64,000 nucleotides of DNA from Herbinix hemicellulosilytica. Lineage in GTDB: Bacteria; Bacillota; Clostridia; Lachnospirales; Lachnospiraceae. A model generated the notes under the pieces. That model searched no databases and was not told where the DNA came from. It was given only the letters and a program-made list of their open reading frames with translations. The position numbers and the translations under genes are program-made. The DNA is taken from positions 62,001 to 126,000 of the forward strand of contig NZ_CVTD020000010.1 of the NCBI RefSeq assembly GCF_002904165.1. Direction: 5' to 3'. Of this stretch, positions 63,618-64,000 are shown in pieces. Positions within the stretch are counted from its first letter, which is position 1. The number at the start of each line of letters is the position of its first letter.

Positions 63618-64000
63618 ATCAAAAAACCTCCATTTCGTAATGTATTTTGATAAACACTATAATATATTAGTGCTGTATGTCTTATTCAGTTATTAATAGA
63701 CACTAATGTAGTGGACTAACAAATTAATTATTGATAGAAGGCATTACAATTAACTTATAAGTTACAGGCTAAGATATCTTGCCAATTTTAAAATGAATTT
63801 ACATTTATGTATTAGTAAGCCTTTATAAGTACTTTAAAAAATGATTGATATACTGAGGTATAAATATTTTTAAGTATCAAACAGATGCTTAGTAAAAACT
63901 GATTTTAATTAATTACTTACCTATATACGTATAAAAGAATTTCCCTTAAAAGCTTGCAGGCCAGGGCAGTTGATGCTCCCGAAGGATCAAGGGGAGGGGA
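63618..64000. other. Upstream region of polyamine operon, window end
   Basis: AT-rich to about 63945, then markedly more GC-rich (63950-64000) with CTCCC at 63976-63980 able to pair with GGGAG at 63992-63996. This may be the beginning of a structured RNA or a gene cut off by the window; I cannot identify it. Confidence 0.35.

Overview
The window is AT-rich, with strong AGGAGG-type ribosome sites, many TTG and GTG starts, hairpin-plus-U terminators and mostly short convergent or co-directional operons. It looks like a chromosome segment of an anaerobic, plant-biomass-degrading clostridium (Firmicutes). Supporting genes are a CE1 esterase carrying a type I dockerin (cellulosome), a secreted GH18 chitinase, an intracellular GH120 beta-xylosidase, a CO-dehydrogenase-family protein and the aspartate-semialdehyde route to norspermidine/spermidine. 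I see no rRNA, tRNA, CRISPR array, insertion sequence or prophage. The exact genus is inference; a cluster III (Ruminiclostridium/Acetivibrio-like) organism would fit.

Layout. 1-4.2 kb: the end of a TPR-rifampin ADP-ribosyltransferase, a decayed dockerin esterase and a GH18 chitinase with Big_2 repeats. 4.6-7.0 kb: small hypotheticals and two decayed acetyltransferases. 7.2-10.7 kb: a bacteriohemerythrin-CheX pair, a family 2 glycosyltransferase and an MBL hydrolase. 11.4-12.7 kb: a secreted subtilase. 13.3-18.5 kb: a small secreted protein followed by four tightly packed genes (membrane-anchored helical protein, LolD-type ATPase, FtsX/MacB-type permease, lipoprotein). 18.7-20.6 kb: an IPP isomerase followed by fragments of dead genes. 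21-23 kb: an M29 peptidase-ArsR operon. 23.4-30.1 kb: LD-carboxypeptidase, regulators, a short-chain dehydrogenase, a radical SAM protein and a secreted 5'-nucleotidase. 31-35.6 kb: a CooS-like protein co-transcribed with a NitT/TauT-type ABC transporter. 36-47.9 kb: regulators, hydrolases, GNAT, Nudix, the GH120 enzyme, a MATE pump and an FMN enzyme. 48.3-54 kb: a PEP-synthase-like fusion, a rubredoxin-reductase-like flavoprotein and small proteins. 54.3-59.6 kb: an oligopeptide ABC importer with both ATPases fused into one chain. 59.8-63.6 kb: a DUF1284 protein, an HD hydrolase and the carboxynorspermidine operon.

Two parts stand out. First, 13348-18412 resembles a secreted-effector or bacteriocin-type locus, and its secreted gene is bracketed by a near-perfect 28-29 bp inverted repeat. 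Second, the CO-dehydrogenase homologue lacks one of the conserved cysteines of the Ni-Fe C-cluster and most of the proton-relay histidines, so it is probably not a CO dehydrogenase; its tight linkage to an ABC importer suggests another substrate. A further theme is gene decay: at least nine broken genes are readable, including pieces of branched-chain amino acid biosynthesis genes.
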